NCBI RefSeq assembly: GCF_018223745.1
Contig: NZ_CP073654.1
Location: 1 to 64,000 of the forward strand
Direction of reading: 5' to 3'
DNA from: Clostridium beijerinckii
GTDB taxonomy: Bacteria; Bacillota; Clostridia; Clostridiales; Clostridiaceae
Length of the DNA stretch: 64,000 nt
The notes below the pieces were generated by a model. It saw nothing but the letters and a program-made list of their open reading frames with translations. It did no database searches and was not told where the DNA came from. Of the stretch, positions 18,045 to 25,549 are shown piece after piece (position 1 is the first letter of the stretch; each line of letters starts with the position of its first letter). A program made the translations under genes and the position numbers.

Positions 18045-18218
18045 TTAATCCCATTCATTTTGCAGACATTTTTGCCAATGTGAGCATTTTTCATGATAAT
18101 ATAAATCAGTTTTTTGTGCTTCATCTTTGGATAAAAAAGAAAGCCATTGTTTGTAGTGAGTAAGTGAATTGAAGCTTTCTTTAGTAGTAAGCCATTTGGT
18201 AAATGTAAAATATCTCAT
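18045..18218 (-). CDS. Small protein, 57 aa
   Basis: The ATG at 18218 has a strong RBS (GGAGGTCTTAAC). The product begins MRYFTFTKWLTTKESF and contains HYKQWLSF and HEKCSHWQKCLQNEWD: aromatic, Trp-rich, two Cys. No family recognised. It is divergent from the 18432 and 18717 genes and reads towards the left structured element, mirroring the arrangement on the right side. Confidence 0.55.
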   Translation of the reverse strand: MRYFTFTKWLTTKESFNSLTHYKQWLSFLSKDEAQKTDLYYHEKCSHWQKCLQNEWD

Positions 18219-18431
18219 GTTAAGACCTCCAAATCTTTATATTATAATTATTCCCTAAAATGGGAACATATATTCTGTATTGCTTGCACCAAAATGTATT
18301 ATTTTTGATACCAATTATTGTATATAATCTGGTTATATGGGCACAATATAGCAAAGTGTAATAATTATCAAAGGTTCTTCCAAACATACAATAAACGTGT
18401 ACTTATGGGGGCACCAAAGGAGGGGAAAAAC
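18219..18431. promoter_or_regulatory. Divergent promoter region with repeated motifs
   Basis: Contains TTCCCTAAAATGGGAACATA (18254, palindromic core), TACCAATTATTGTATATAAT and ATGGGCACAATATA. A related TACCAAAAATTGTATAAG plus AATGGGTACAATATA lies at 18639-18680, before the 18717 gene. The shared motifs suggest common regulation of the three small genes, with the -10-like TATAAT/CAATATA embedded. Confidence 0.45.
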
Positions 18432-18596
18432 ATGCCAAATGAATATAGGCCTAAGAAAGTAAAACCGCCAACTAAGCAAGCTCATTTTGAATGTGAAGTG
18501 CTATTATATACGGACTTTGAAAAATATTGTTATGGAAATGGAAAAAGCGTTGCCGAGTCCCTAAGGGCATATATGAAAATGTGTTTAGGTAGATAA
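18432..18596 (+). CDS. Small protein, 54 aa
   Basis: The ATG at 18432 has RBS AAAGGAGGGGAAAAAC; longer in-frame readings from 18318 or 18405 lack one. Begins MPNEYRPKKVKPPTKQ and contains ECEVLLYTDFEKYC and ESLRAYMKMCLGR: a basic start followed by a possible helical domain. Unknown function. It is the first of two plus-strand genes preceding the right structured element. Confidence 0.55.
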   Translation: MPNEYRPKKVKPPTKQAHFECEVLLYTDFEKYCYGNGKSVAESLRAYMKMCLGR

Positions 18597-18608
18597 AATT
18601 TCAACATA

Positions 18609-18637
18609 AGGTATTCCAAAATGGATACCTTTTTTTG
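18609..18637 (+). terminator. Terminator
   Basis: AGGTATTCC, AAAAT loop, GGATACCT, then seven T, immediately after the 54-aa gene. Confidence 0.75.
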
Positions 18638-18716
18638 TACCAAAAATTGTATAAGATTTTTTAAAATGGGTACAATATAAATAAGGGGTGAGGTACTCGA
18701 AAGGTGGTAGTCAGAA

Positions 18717-19070
18717 ATGGATAAAAGAAAATATTTAACTAAAACACTAATCGCAGAGTATCAATCCTTAAGCAACTTAGAAGATTGTAACTTTTCAGAG
18801 GTTGCTTACAGGCTTAAAACTGGTGAAAAACTTATAGAATTTAATGGAGCACGTTTAAGTATTTATGGTTTAACTATAGCGTTTAATAAGCATATAGGCA
18901 GAAAAGGCATTTACAGCATTACTGATAAAGAGTATAAAACGTGGAAATCTATAAGATCAAGAGAAAAGGAAGGATATTTTATTGACAGGGAAGAGATTCG
19001 GGAAGAGCAACTTTTAAAGGACTATGAGAGCGTATTAAAATGTGTAGGTTCAGATGAATTGCCGTTTTAA
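18717..19070 (+). CDS. Hypothetical protein, 117 aa
   Basis: RBS AAGGTGGTAGTCAGAA. Hydrophilic and mixed-charge, with no signal or TM: LSNLEDCNFSEVAYRLKTGE, then LSIYGLTIAFNKHIGRKGIY. Not recognised. It has its own promoter-like region (motif shared with 18219-18431) and reads into the right structured element. Confidence 0.6.
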   Translation: MDKRKYLTKTLIAEYQSLSNLEDCNFSEVAYRLKTGEKLIEFNGARLSIYGLTIAFNKHIGRKGIYSITDKEYKTWKSIRSREKEGYFIDREEIREEQLLKDYESVLKCVGSDELPF

Positions 19071-19084
19071 GTACATAAGGGGTG

Positions 19085-20326
19085 AGAAATCCCCTATGAA
19101 TAAATTTAAAAATTTGGAAAGACTTAACCGCATCTTTAAAAAACGGAAAATCTTTTAGGGCTATCAAATCCCACCCACCACTCATAAACATGGACAAGCA
19201 AAGCTTGTCTCTTCGAGCACCATACGACCACATAGATTTTTCATATTGACTACGCATATTTATTTAAAATTATAGTCAAGACCAAAAGCATAGCGTGTCT
19301 TTACTATAATTTTGAATAAATATACCCTGGTGGTTGAAAAAACTTGTTAAAGGCGTTCTCCAGCATCACACAGGGGGCGGTCTTGGATAGGCTTTTTGAT
19401 ACTTTTTCTTATCTAACAGTAAGTAACAGCGAGGATAAATCGTATCCCTAAAAATAATTTCCAGATAATATTATTCATTATTTTTAGAGATTGGATTTAC
19501 CGAGGGGATTTAATTCCTATACTATAAAGGTTTATAGCTATGCCTGTACAAGATGGACTTGCACTTACACTTCAATATATCTCTGTTACATTTGTGAGTG
19601 CATGTCCAAGCCCACCAAAAGCCTTGTCAGCTTGTCTGACCTACATACTAAAGTTTTAGTATTTTCCTAGGGTGGGACTAGTTACCTTGTCCTAAATTGA
19701 TAGGGAATACTATTTTTATCCCTATTAGTTTAGGAAATGCAACCTGTCCCACCCGCCACCACACTTGGAGTCAACCACGCATAGACCAACGGGATAAGTT
19801 GTTGTTTGTCTAGCTCTATACATAGAGGAAAGAACAATTTATGAATAAGGTTACATTATGAGTACAAACTAGACTATTCCATGAATAAGAGAAAAGAAAA
19901 AAGCCTGGCCTTTAAAAAATGTGTATATAGGTGTAATGCTATTAAAAATATATATAGTAATATAGAAATCTACTTATCTAGTTATTACGTACGTAATATA
20001 TTAAGAAATTGAGTGGCCATGCCACAAAGACCACGAAGTGGGCTTTATATATTTATTCCTTGCTGCCGCAGGCCATCTCATCAATGAAAAGTACAAGCCA
20101 TAAATCTATATAATAAGTTTTCATATGCTAAGTGAACAAAGCTTATCTAAACATAAGAAATATTAACTATGGCTTTTACTTTTCTTACTTTTGTGTGAGC
20201 GTAGCGAGTTAATTTAAGGTAATAGGCAAGCTTTAAAGAAATAATCTTAAGGTAGATTAATGCTTTATCAACATACTTTTTTATCAATTATGGAATAAAA
20301 ATAAGCTTGTTTATTACTACCTTTGA
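19085..20326 (+). ncRNA. Giant structured non-coding element, right copy
   Basis: Mirror image of the 16500-18040 element: the same hairpin blocks in the same order on the opposite strand. Block 20051-20076 matches 16772-16797 inverted at 25 of 26 positions; 19622-19644 matches 17411-17433 at 22 of 23; GGGGCGGTCTT (19374) matches AAGACCGCCCC (17682). Many stems differ in sequence but stay paired, e.g. GAGCACTGCGTGCTC on the left versus GCCCACTTCGTGGTC on the right, and GTGGCTGAGCCAC versus GTGGCATGGCCAC. The closing helix GTAATAGGCAAGCTT (20219)/AAGCTTGTTTATTAC (20303) is at the outer end. Selection on secondary structure is evident; the function is unknown. Confidence 0.62.
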
Positions 20327-20503
20327 CTTGAAGGTGAAGCCTTTAAGGCACTAGCTTTATTTGGAGAATCCACTAAGGAAAGTAACAATGTTAGAGCTTG
20401 GAGCATAGCGGAAAGGTTTAACGGGTTGTTTCTTTCCGCACCTGGAATTAAAGATAAAATTATGAGTGAAGATGGTAGAGGGAAATATTCACCTCTTATT
20501 TAA
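20327..20503 (+). pseudogene. C-terminal gene remnant
   Basis: 58 open codons with no usable start: LEGEAFKALALFGESTKES, then VRAWSIAERFNGLFLSAPGI, ending GKYSPLI and stop. Protein-like composition, but bounded upstream by a stop and the structured element. Family not recognised. Confidence 0.4.
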
Positions 20504-20704
20504 ATATTTTTAATAAATTATACTATGTTTTGCTACACAAAAATAAAGGGTACATGTTTAAAATTTATAGTTATAAATAATTCCAAAAAGAATATTAAGC
20601 TGAAAAAAATGCCTTGAGAAAACTTAAACATTATACACTTGTTTAAAAAAATAGTTTATAATAATACTGTACTATATTCTGTACAGAAAAAAGGAGATGA
20701 TTAA

Positions 20705-20950
20705 ATGATAGCAGTTAATTATACGAATATCCGCGAAAATTTAAAAGCATATTGCGACAAGGTAAATGATGAGGATGAGACTGTAATTATAACTAGAAAA
20801 GATAATAAAAATGTTGTTTTAATATCTCAAAATGAATATAATAATATGCTTGAAAATATAAAGATTTTAAAAGATCCTAAGTATTTGATTAAGCTCTATA
20901 AATCATTAAGTGAACTGGAAAATAGTGATTTAAAAGAGATTGATTCATAG
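20705..20950 (+). CDS. Phd/YefM-family antitoxin (no toxin partner)
   Basis: 81 aa. MIAVNYTNIRENLKAYCDKV then ETVIITRKDNKNVVLISQNEYNN is the standard Phd/YefM fold: an N-terminal DNA-binding dimer with the C-terminal tail as toxin-neutralising segment. RBS AAAGGAGATGATTAA. No Doc, YoeB or RelE gene follows; the next 290 bp are the par repeats. So it is an orphan, possibly protecting against a toxin elsewhere or acting as a repressor. Confidence 0.8.
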   Translation: MIAVNYTNIRENLKAYCDKVNDEDETVIITRKDNKNVVLISQNEYNNMLENIKILKDPKYLIKLYKSLSELENSDLKEIDS

Positions 20951-20954
20951 ATAT

Positions 20955-21225
20955 AAATTGTTATAAAGTATGTAATATAATTAGTTATAAATTATATTAC
21001 GTTTTTAGTGTATTATTTAGTAACAAAAAATGTACTAATCTATGTTATATATTTGTAAATAAATTTGTAACATAATTAGTAAAAAATTTGGTTAAAAAAA
21101 TAGTAACCCAAATAGTAAAGTGGCATTAACTATTTGAGTTACTAAAGTAGTTATAGAATATGTTACAAAATTGGATTAATTTAATTGTAACAGAATCTGT
21201 AACTAAATCAAAGAAAATGATATAC
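20955..21225. repeat. Centromere-like GTAAC/GTTAC repeats upstream of parA
   Basis: Many short copies of GTAAC or GTTAC within AT-rich sequence (e.g. TTGTAACATAATTAGTAA, ATAGTAACCCAAATAGTAAA, GAGTTACTAAAGTAGTTA, TGTTACAAAATTGG, ATTGTAACAGAATCTGTAAC). The layout is typical of a par centromere and operator adjacent to a ParA operon. The same pentamers recur inside the parB coding sequence. Confidence 0.55.
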
Positions 21226-21240
21226 AGAGGAGTGACAAAA

Positions 21241-21993
21241 ATGGGCATTGTAATTAGTATTTTAAATAATAAGGGTGGAGTAGGAAAATCAACATCAACA
21301 TATAACTTAGGATATGAATTAAGTAAAATGGGTAAAAAAACACTAATAATAGATCTGGATCCACAGAGTAGTTTGAGTGTATATGTTGGACTTGACCCAC
21401 TAGAACATTATGCAAGTATAGAAAATGTATTTAGGGGAGAGATGAAATTAGAGGAGGTAATAGTTCCAACTGGAAATGAAAATTTATTTATGGTTCCTAG
21501 CTGCATAGAATTTTCTACTATAGAAATGTATTTAATGGGAGTAATGGGAAGGGAAACAGTATTTGATAAAGCTCTAGAAAATGCTAAGAAAAATTTTGAT
21601 TATATTCTTATAGATAATAGTCCATCACTTGGAAATACTACAATAAATTCTTTATTTGCCTCAGATTATGCAATAGCTCCAACGGATGCATCGTATCTTT
21701 CTTTTAGAGCTCTTGGAATATTAAATGAAACTGTTAAACAAGTTCAAGAATTTAATAAGAAATTAAAAGATGTAAAAGTACTTATAACTATGTATGACGG
21801 CAGAGCTAATCACAGCAGAGAAGTTGCTGAGATGCTAAAAGAAAAATATTATGTTTTCACAGATTACATTAAAACCAGCACTAAATTTAAAGATGCAGTA
21901 ATGAGGTTTGAAAGTATAACTCAATATGCTGGTGAAAAGTTTGATGGTTCTATAGCTTATAACAATGTAGCAAAGGAGATAATATCATGGTAA
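21241..21993 (+). CDS. parA: ParA-family partition ATPase
   Basis: 250 aa from ATG 21241 (RBS AGAGGAGTGACAAAA). Deviant Walker A LNNKGGVGKSTSTYNLGYEL near residues 8-27, Walker A' DLDPQSSLS, Walker B DYILIDNSPSLG. Lacks an N-terminal HTH, so it is a type Ib-like ParA. Positions plasmid copies on the nucleoid together with the downstream small ParB-like protein, whose gene overlaps by 7 nt. The longer frame from 21160 lies in the centromere repeats and has no RBS. Confidence 0.92.
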   Translation: MGIVISILNNKGGVGKSTSTYNLGYELSKMGKKTLIIDLDPQSSLSVYVGLDPLEHYASIENVFRGEMKLEEVIVPTGNENLFMVPSCIEFSTIEMYLMGVMGRETVFDKALENAKKNFDYILIDNSPSLGNTTINSLFASDYAIAPTDASYLSFRALGILNETVKQVQEFNKKLKDVKVLITMYDGRANHSREVAEMLKEKYYVFTDYIKTSTKFKDAVMRFESITQYAGEKFDGSIAYNNVAKEIISW

Positions 21994-22556
21994 GAAAAAA
22001 GAAAGATGTAATAAAACCGGTTGTGGCTAAACCGTTAAATGATACTGAAAAGAGAAATTTGGTGACAAGTTTTGTTACGAATAATATAAATGAATCTGTA
22101 TCAGATAATATTACTAATAATAGTTCAGAAAATATAACTAATGCTGATACTGATAACGTAGCAGAAAATGTTAATATAAATGATATAAATATTGTAAATA
22201 ATAAAGATACTAAAAATGTTATTGATAATAATACAATTAGTGTAACTGATAATGTTATTAATAGCGATACAGATAAATTAACTGTTAATGATACAAATAA
22301 AGTTAATAAAAATAGTACTAAAAATGTAACAAAGAAAGTTACAATAGTTAAAACAATTTCCATTGGAAAAAAGGATATAATAGCTAAGTTTACCAGTGAT
22401 AAGAGAGTAAGACCTAATTACAATTTATCACAAGATACAGTAGAAAAAATAGAAAAAATATCAGAAATTTTAGGATATAAAAAAGCTGAATTTGTTGATA
22501 TATATTTAAATGGAACATTGGAGAAAGTATTAAAAGATTTAGAGAAAAAATTATAA
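21987..22556 (+). CDS. parB: ParB-like centromere-binding protein with repeat-encoded linker
   Basis: 189 aa. Residues 1-25 are basic; residues 25-115 are an Asn/Asp/Thr/Val-rich low-complexity linker. The C-terminal domain (RVRPNYNLSQDTVEKIEKIS, then LGYKKAEFVDIYLNGTLEKV) is probably ribbon-helix-helix-like. The linker is encoded by DNA full of GTTAC/GTAAC/ATTACTAATAAT units like those upstream of parA, so the gene may contain part of its own centromere. Coupled to parA. Two decayed copies lie at 30249-30610 and 36245-36667. Confidence 0.8.
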   Translation: MVRKKKDVIKPVVAKPLNDTEKRNLVTSFVTNNINESVSDNITNNSSENITNADTDNVAENVNINDINIVNNKDTKNVIDNNTISVTDNVINSDTDKLTVNDTNKVNKNSTKNVTKKVTIVKTISIGKKDIIAKFTSDKRVRPNYNLSQDTVEKIEKISEILGYKKAEFVDIYLNGTLEKVLKDLEKKL

Positions 22557-22614
22557 AAAATAATATATAAAATGATTTAAATGTCAATTTTATATACTCT
22601 CTTATATGTAAAAT

Positions 22615-22652
22615 ATAGTAGTATCATTAAGAATATTTAATGATACTACTAT
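22615..22652. terminator. Bidirectional terminator
   Basis: Perfect arms ATAGTAGTATCATTAA and TTAATGATACTACTAT with a 6-nt loop, between the convergent parB and rloB genes. Confidence 0.8.
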
Positions 22653-22663
22653 TAACTAAATTG

Positions 22664-23323
22664 TTATTTAATATATTGAATTAACTCGGAAACTAAGTCT
22701 TGAACCTTAGTTCCTGGATTCATTTTAGTTGGACTAATTATATTAGAACTTTTGTAATCTGCTATCAATGCATTGCTCCTTTTTATAGCAATATTTACAT
22801 ATGGAGATATCACATCAAAAATATCATAAATATTTTTTTCGTACTTACCTTTATTTAAATTCTTCTTTTTAAAATGAGTATTTAATTTATCAGTATAATC
22901 ATCTCTATCAATAGCTGCTGTTAGATCTTGAAAATGAAGTAATATCCATAACTCAAAACATTCATTTGACCATGCAGTATTTAATCCATTTTCTTTAGCA
23001 AAAATTATAGCTTCATTAAAATCTTTATTATCATCTTTATCAAATACTACCCAAACATCACTATAGGAAGGATTTAAACTACGTTTTTTCATAGCTTCAT
23101 TAACTAAAACTGTAGTGGAACGCCCAAGACCTTTAACATCTAAATCAACTTTTTCAACGATAATATTATTTCTAAACCGCTCTTTAATAATTCGGCTTAT
23201 ATTTTCAAAATAATTAACTTCAGTTTCTGTGCCTTCAGTCACAATTAAATAATTGCCTGGTTGAACTTCTTTGGTTCCTTCATTTCTTTTATGCTTACGG
23301 CCAGCTCTATTTAATTTCGGCAT
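22664..23323 (-). CDS. rloB: RloB-family (AbiLii-type) protein, defence module 2
   Basis: 219 aa from ATG 23323 (GGAGGAATCAAG before it). Basic start PKLNRAGRKHKRNE, then NYLIVTEGTETEVNYFENI, VWVVFDKDDNKDF and NECFELWILLHFQD: the same Toprim-like acidic strands and aromatic motif as the module 1 protein at 1666-2409. Overlaps the upstream ATPase gene end. Putative effector of an AbiL-type abortive-infection system. Confidence 0.82.
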   Translation of the reverse strand: MPKLNRAGRKHKRNEGTKEVQPGNYLIVTEGTETEVNYFENISRIIKERFRNNIIVEKVDLDVKGLGRSTTVLVNEAMKKRSLNPSYSDVWVVFDKDDNKDFNEAIIFAKENGLNTAWSNECFELWILLHFQDLTAAIDRDDYTDKLNTHFKKKNLNKGKYEKNIYDIFDVISPYVNIAIKRSNALIADYKSSNIISPTKMNPGTKVQDLVSELIQYIK

Positions 23324-24545
23324 CTTGATTCCTCCACATATCATAACCCCTTAAGATAGGGACAGAACCGTATTTCCCAAGAAGGTAATCTTTGTTGTAA
23401 GAAGCATCTTTTCTAACCTTTTTATCATCATCTGACTTATATTCAGCTAAGGAATATAAATGAGATACTGCATCAGAATCCTTTTCGACAAACCAGATTT
23501 GATCACGTCTAAAAATATCTTTAGTTAATGTATAGTTGTCATGGGTCACATATATAAGTTGAGCTCCATTTCTATTTATATTTTCATCATGAAACATGGT
23601 TAAAATGTATCTTAAAAGTAGTGGATGAAGTTTGGCATCAAGTTCATCAATAAATAGTCGACCTCCCAATGTAAGTGCAATTTGTAAGTACGTAAATAGT
23701 GTAAACATTTTTTGAGTTCCACTTGATTCTTCAGAAAGTGGCATCTGGTAGTAATTTATTTTATCTTTCATTAGATGTTTTGTATAAATTTTAAATTCAT
23801 CATTTTCATTTTTTAACTTTTCCACGATAATACCATCTATATTTATGTCTATAGAAGTTAAAAAATTAACTAGCTCTTTCTGATAATCTTTATTTTCTAT
23901 ATTGGGTGAATGTATTTTGGTTAACCCACTTTCAAAATTAATATTTCCATAGTCTATAATAAATACTCTAAAAAACCAATCAAAAACATCCTTTGTATAA
24001 GGAATTTTAGCATTTGAAATTATTGATAGAAATAAAGTTTTATCTTCTATAATAGAAATAAAGTTTTCAGCACCTTTTAATAATTTAGAATTACAATCTA
24101 TGCCTTGCTCAGATCTTTCAAATAAAGTAATATATTTATCTTTGCTATTTTCCTTTTTAACATAAAGCCATTCTTCAAGAATTTTTTTGTTATCTAATGA
24201 AAATCCATATTGATATTCGTGATTATTATATTTAAAAAATACTTCAAATTCAGCAGGTTCTTTTAATGCTTCACTATCAAATGCAAAGCGTTTAATTGGT
24301 ATATCTTCAGTAGTTGATGCCTGTTTAAAAGAATCTCGAATCCAATTTCTCATAAATGTATAAGCTTCAATAACAGAACTTTTACCACTTGCATTTGCTC
24401 CATAAATTGCAGCGGTTTTAATATATTTTTCATCACCGGAATTTATTAAATTATATGGGTGCTCTGTAATTGAAGTTGCAGTCATATCTAAACTTGTATC
24501 ATCTCTAAATGATTTGAAATTTTTAAAATTAAATTGTATAAGCAT
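23307..24545 (-). CDS. rloA: RloA-like AAA15/ABC-type ATPase, defence module 2
   Basis: 412 aa from ATG 24545 (RBS AAGGATG). Walker A GANASGKS at about residues 50-57, signature-like ESSGTQKMFT, Walker B GRLFIDELDAKLH and LIYVTHD. Strong C-terminal resemblance to the module 1 ATPase: both end with RRDQIWF, then an acidic stretch, then GKYG(A/S)(V/I)P. Two-gene operon with rloB. Having two diverged copies on one plasmid may broaden phage recognition; that is inference. Confidence 0.82.
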   Translation of the reverse strand: MLIQFNFKNFKSFRDDTSLDMTATSITEHPYNLINSGDEKYIKTAAIYGANASGKSSVIEAYTFMRNWIRDSFKQASTTEDIPIKRFAFDSEALKEPAEFEVFFKYNNHEYQYGFSLDNKKILEEWLYVKKENSKDKYITLFERSEQGIDCNSKLLKGAENFISIIEDKTLFLSIISNAKIPYTKDVFDWFFRVFIIDYGNINFESGLTKIHSPNIENKDYQKELVNFLTSIDINIDGIIVEKLKNENDEFKIYTKHLMKDKINYYQMPLSEESSGTQKMFTLFTYLQIALTLGGRLFIDELDAKLHPLLLRYILTMFHDENINRNGAQLIYVTHDNYTLTKDIFRRDQIWFVEKDSDAVSHLYSLAEYKSDDDKKVRKDASYNKDYLLGKYGSVPILRGYDMWRNQDAEIK

Positions 24546-24554
24546 TTTTCTCAC

Positions 24555-24871
24555 ATCCTTAAAATTATAATACTACATTTACGTGCAAATGTGAATAAAT
24601 ATGAGATTTTTTCTCACTAATTATGATAACCATATTTTTACTATATATTCATATTAGATTCAATTTAATTATGATAGAGGAAACATTTGATAATTCAAAG
24701 TCCTAATCGTGAATTAAAATAATGATTAATGATTTAGATTAGGAATTTAAAACAAAGTAATTTGAATTGATGAAAATATACTTTAATAAATATTTACTTG
24801 ATAAAATAATTGTTATATACAAAAACAGATGATATAATTTATGTATTAAAAGTGTATATGAGGTGGGTAGT
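24555..24871. other. Divergent promoter region
   Basis: Serves rloA2 (minus) and the 24872 gene (plus). AT-rich, no strong repeat. A TTGTTATATACAAA stretch with TATAATTTATG about 35 bp before the plus-strand start may be the promoter. Confidence 0.3.
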
Positions 24872-25525
24872 ATGGAGATTAATGAGAAAATAGATAAATT
24901 AATAAAAAAAGAAGAAAGGGATAGTATCTATTATATATTGTACATTGGAGTATCGGCATATAAAAGACTCTTAGAAGATAATCCAGAATTAGAAAAATCT
25001 AAGTCATTTTCAGAAATTAGAACTAGAATCTTAAGCTTTGTTATAAAAAGACAATTTGAAGAAGATGTTTTATCTATGGAGTTTCCTTTTAAAGTTGAGA
25101 TAAAGGACGTTAATAAATTTAAGAGTAAAGCCTTATTTTTAAATAATAAATTGATACGGCTTAAGATAAATAAAACAACCAAAAGAAATACACTTCATAA
25201 CAGCAATAAGGTTTCAGATTATATGTTAAAAGAGGCAGAAGTTAATTCCAAAGATAAGAAACAGATTGAAATGTTGTTTTTTGACAATAATGAAGCTGAA
25301 GTTGGAGAGAAAAAACATACTTTTATGATTTTAGGATATGGAGTCAGGGGAAAAGAAATAGATCATCTAGATTTTATGATTCCTAGCTGTAATATGAAAA
25401 AGGTAGAAGAAGCATTTAATGCATTAGATGAATATAATCAAACAATATTAATGGATGTTAACAAGGAACAAACTGAAAAAAGAATTATGTTACTTAAAGA
25501 TGAGGCAAAAGCGTTAGTAAAGTAG
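24872..25525 (+). CDS. Hypothetical protein paired with an XRE-ImmA regulator, 217 aa
   Basis: ATG 24872 with GAGGTGG before it. Hydrophilic, Lys/Glu-rich, no signal or TM. Segments such as RDSIYYILYIGVSAYKRLLE and GYGVRGKEIDHLDFMIPSCN are not recognised. It ends 24 bp before an HTH-metallopeptidase gene with which it shares orientation and probably an operon. Possibly the target or toxin-like partner of that regulator. Confidence 0.55.
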   Translation: MEINEKIDKLIKKEERDSIYYILYIGVSAYKRLLEDNPELEKSKSFSEIRTRILSFVIKRQFEEDVLSMEFPFKVEIKDVNKFKSKALFLNNKLIRLKINKTTKRNTLHNSNKVSDYMLKEAEVNSKDKKQIEMLFFDNNEAEVGEKKHTFMILGYGVRGKEIDHLDFMIPSCNMKKVEEAFNALDEYNQTILMDVNKEQTEKRIMLLKDEAKALVK

Positions 25526-25549
25526 AATTAGGAAGGTGAAATTATAGTT

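Noticed and set aside
17592..18124. Three ORFs of 60-64 codons in the left structured element
   Set aside because: No RBS, overlapping both strands and hairpins, not conserved in the inverted copy.
16500..20326. Linear plasmid telomere junction or group II intron
   Set aside because: Arms are strongly diverged and enclose genes, no terminal protein or reverse transcriptase is found, and no domain V-like hairpin was seen.
21950..22363. Minus-strand ORF of 137 codons, Val/Leu/Ser/Thr-rich
   Set aside because: Antisense of the repeat-encoded parB linker.
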